A DNA stretch of 64,000 nucleotides from Terriglobia bacterium. Lineage in GTDB: Bacteria > Acidobacteriota > Terriglobia > Bryobacterales > Bryobacteraceae. Both the position numbers and the translations under genes were made by a program. Below the pieces are notes generated by a model that saw only the letters and a list, made by a program, of their open reading frames with translations, searched no databases and was not told the DNA's origin. The stretch is taken from positions 1 to 64,000 of the forward strand of contig JAIQFK010000021.1 in assembly GCA_020073305.1 (NCBI GenBank), in the 5' to 3' direction. This document shows, one piece after another, positions 63,524-64,000 of the stretch. Within the stretch, counting starts at the first letter, position 1. Each line of letters starts with the position of its first letter.

Positions 63524-63925
63524 CTAGAACGGCTCCCAATCCTCGCTGGCTGCCAGCTTGAAACCTCCATAGCCTTTGTCCAGCCAGCGTTGCGCTGCCT
63601 GCGTCAAGATGCTTTCATGATCGGTCGCCAGGTGAATGTCGGATTCGTGGCAGAACAGGCATTCAAACGTGCGGTCACGATCTTGCACAACCAGATCCGC
63701 CTCACCGGGCGAATAGATCCCTTGCTCAATGCTGCTCTGAATAAAGGAAACCAGGTCGGCCCGGCGGACTTCGATATCCCGCCAGAGCAGCTCGGGGTCC
63801 AGCTTGCAGCCCGAGCCGTATTCGATCACCAGGTTATCGATGCCATTCGACTGGAGCCATCCGACAATCTGCGGAATCTCGTCCAGCAACTGCGTGGGAG
63901 TGAGAGGGCTGGTCACGAACGTCAT
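63524..63925 (-). CDS. Hypothetical protein with a CxxC motif
   Basis: A 133-residue soluble protein of unknown family. It has a FECLFCHESDIHLATDHE segment with CxxCHE, which could bind a metal, and DELPQIVGWLQSNGIDNLVIEYG-like DEIPQIVGWLQSNGIDNL at the N-terminus. AAGGAG before ATG 63925 supports this start over the longer open frame from 63985. Confidence 0.65.
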   Translation of the reverse strand: MTFVTSPLTPTQLLDEIPQIVGWLQSNGIDNLVIEYGSGCKLDPELLWRDIEVRRADLVSFIQSSIEQGIYSPGEADLVVQDRDRTFECLFCHESDIHLATDHESILTQAAQRWLDKGYGGFKLAASEDWEPF

Positions 63926-64000
63926 GGCGATCTCCTTTTCGCGAGCCCCGAACCGCGATGTGGGGAGTATACTTAAAACGAGCAAGGATGAAAAGGCTGC

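Overview
The window is GC-rich bacterial chromosome, densely coded on both strands. It looks like an Acidobacteriota genome of the Bryobacterales / Candidatus Solibacter type. The clues are an exported VWFA protein of the acidobacterial kind, many exported Ig-like, FecR-like and TPR proteins, the shuffled housekeeping clusters and numerous ATGA/GTGA gene overlaps. This placement is inferred from gene content, not from a marker tree. No rRNA, tRNA or CRISPR array was seen.

Layout. 1-4.2 kb: tail of an IS630-type transposase, an ankyrin protein, an AraC regulator overlapping an exported VWFA protein, and a membrane protein. 4.4-7.8 kb: two GT-A glycosyltransferases and a membrane protein in a tight operon, read here as a glucosylglycerate (compatible solute) locus. 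7.9-13.5 kb: a twice-frameshifted acetyltransferase, an MGDG-synthase-like glycosyltransferase with a PAP2 phosphatase, an HDOD protein and two uncharacterised proteins. 13.5-17.8 kb: a small accessory patch with a HigBA-like pair, galT, yraN, a VapBC-like pair and an AT-rich two-gene unit whose second product carries an R-x6-H (HEPN/Abi-like) motif. 17.9-22 kb: methyltransferase, class III aminotransferase, lone ModA lipoprotein and a Met/His-rich outer-membrane-type protein.

22-34.5 kb is mostly core metabolism: glgC-eno-gpmI (overlapping genes), rpsU plus a zinc-ribbon protein, TPR-yvcK-glmU, and hrcA-grpE-dnaJ without dnaK. 34.5-39.3 kb is a decayed, recombined stretch: a DUF4386 protein, a frameshifted TetR gene and a degenerate duplicate of the 5' end of the mutarotase-like gene at 37.8 kb. 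39.4-43.5 kb: YdcH-like protein, terminator, Uma2, Smr, and a TldE/TldD protease pair in which only TldD has a Tat signal.

43.5-64 kb: a five-gene thiolase / OB-fold / aminotransferase operon, an ECF sigma / anti-sigma / exported protein operon, a HAD phosphatase with a small membrane protein, a ferredoxin-metallo-beta-lactamase fusion, an adenosine-kinase-like / epimerase / DapA-like operon, an exported Ig-like protein with a possible GEMM-like leader, rnr, a FecR/W-rich protein, a polyprenyl synthase, an aldo/keto reductase operon and a TM2 protein.

The least described items are the HEPN-like pair (16.6-17.8 kb), the putative solute synthesis-plus-channel operon (4.5-7.8 kb) and the Tat-exported TldD with its signal-less TldE.
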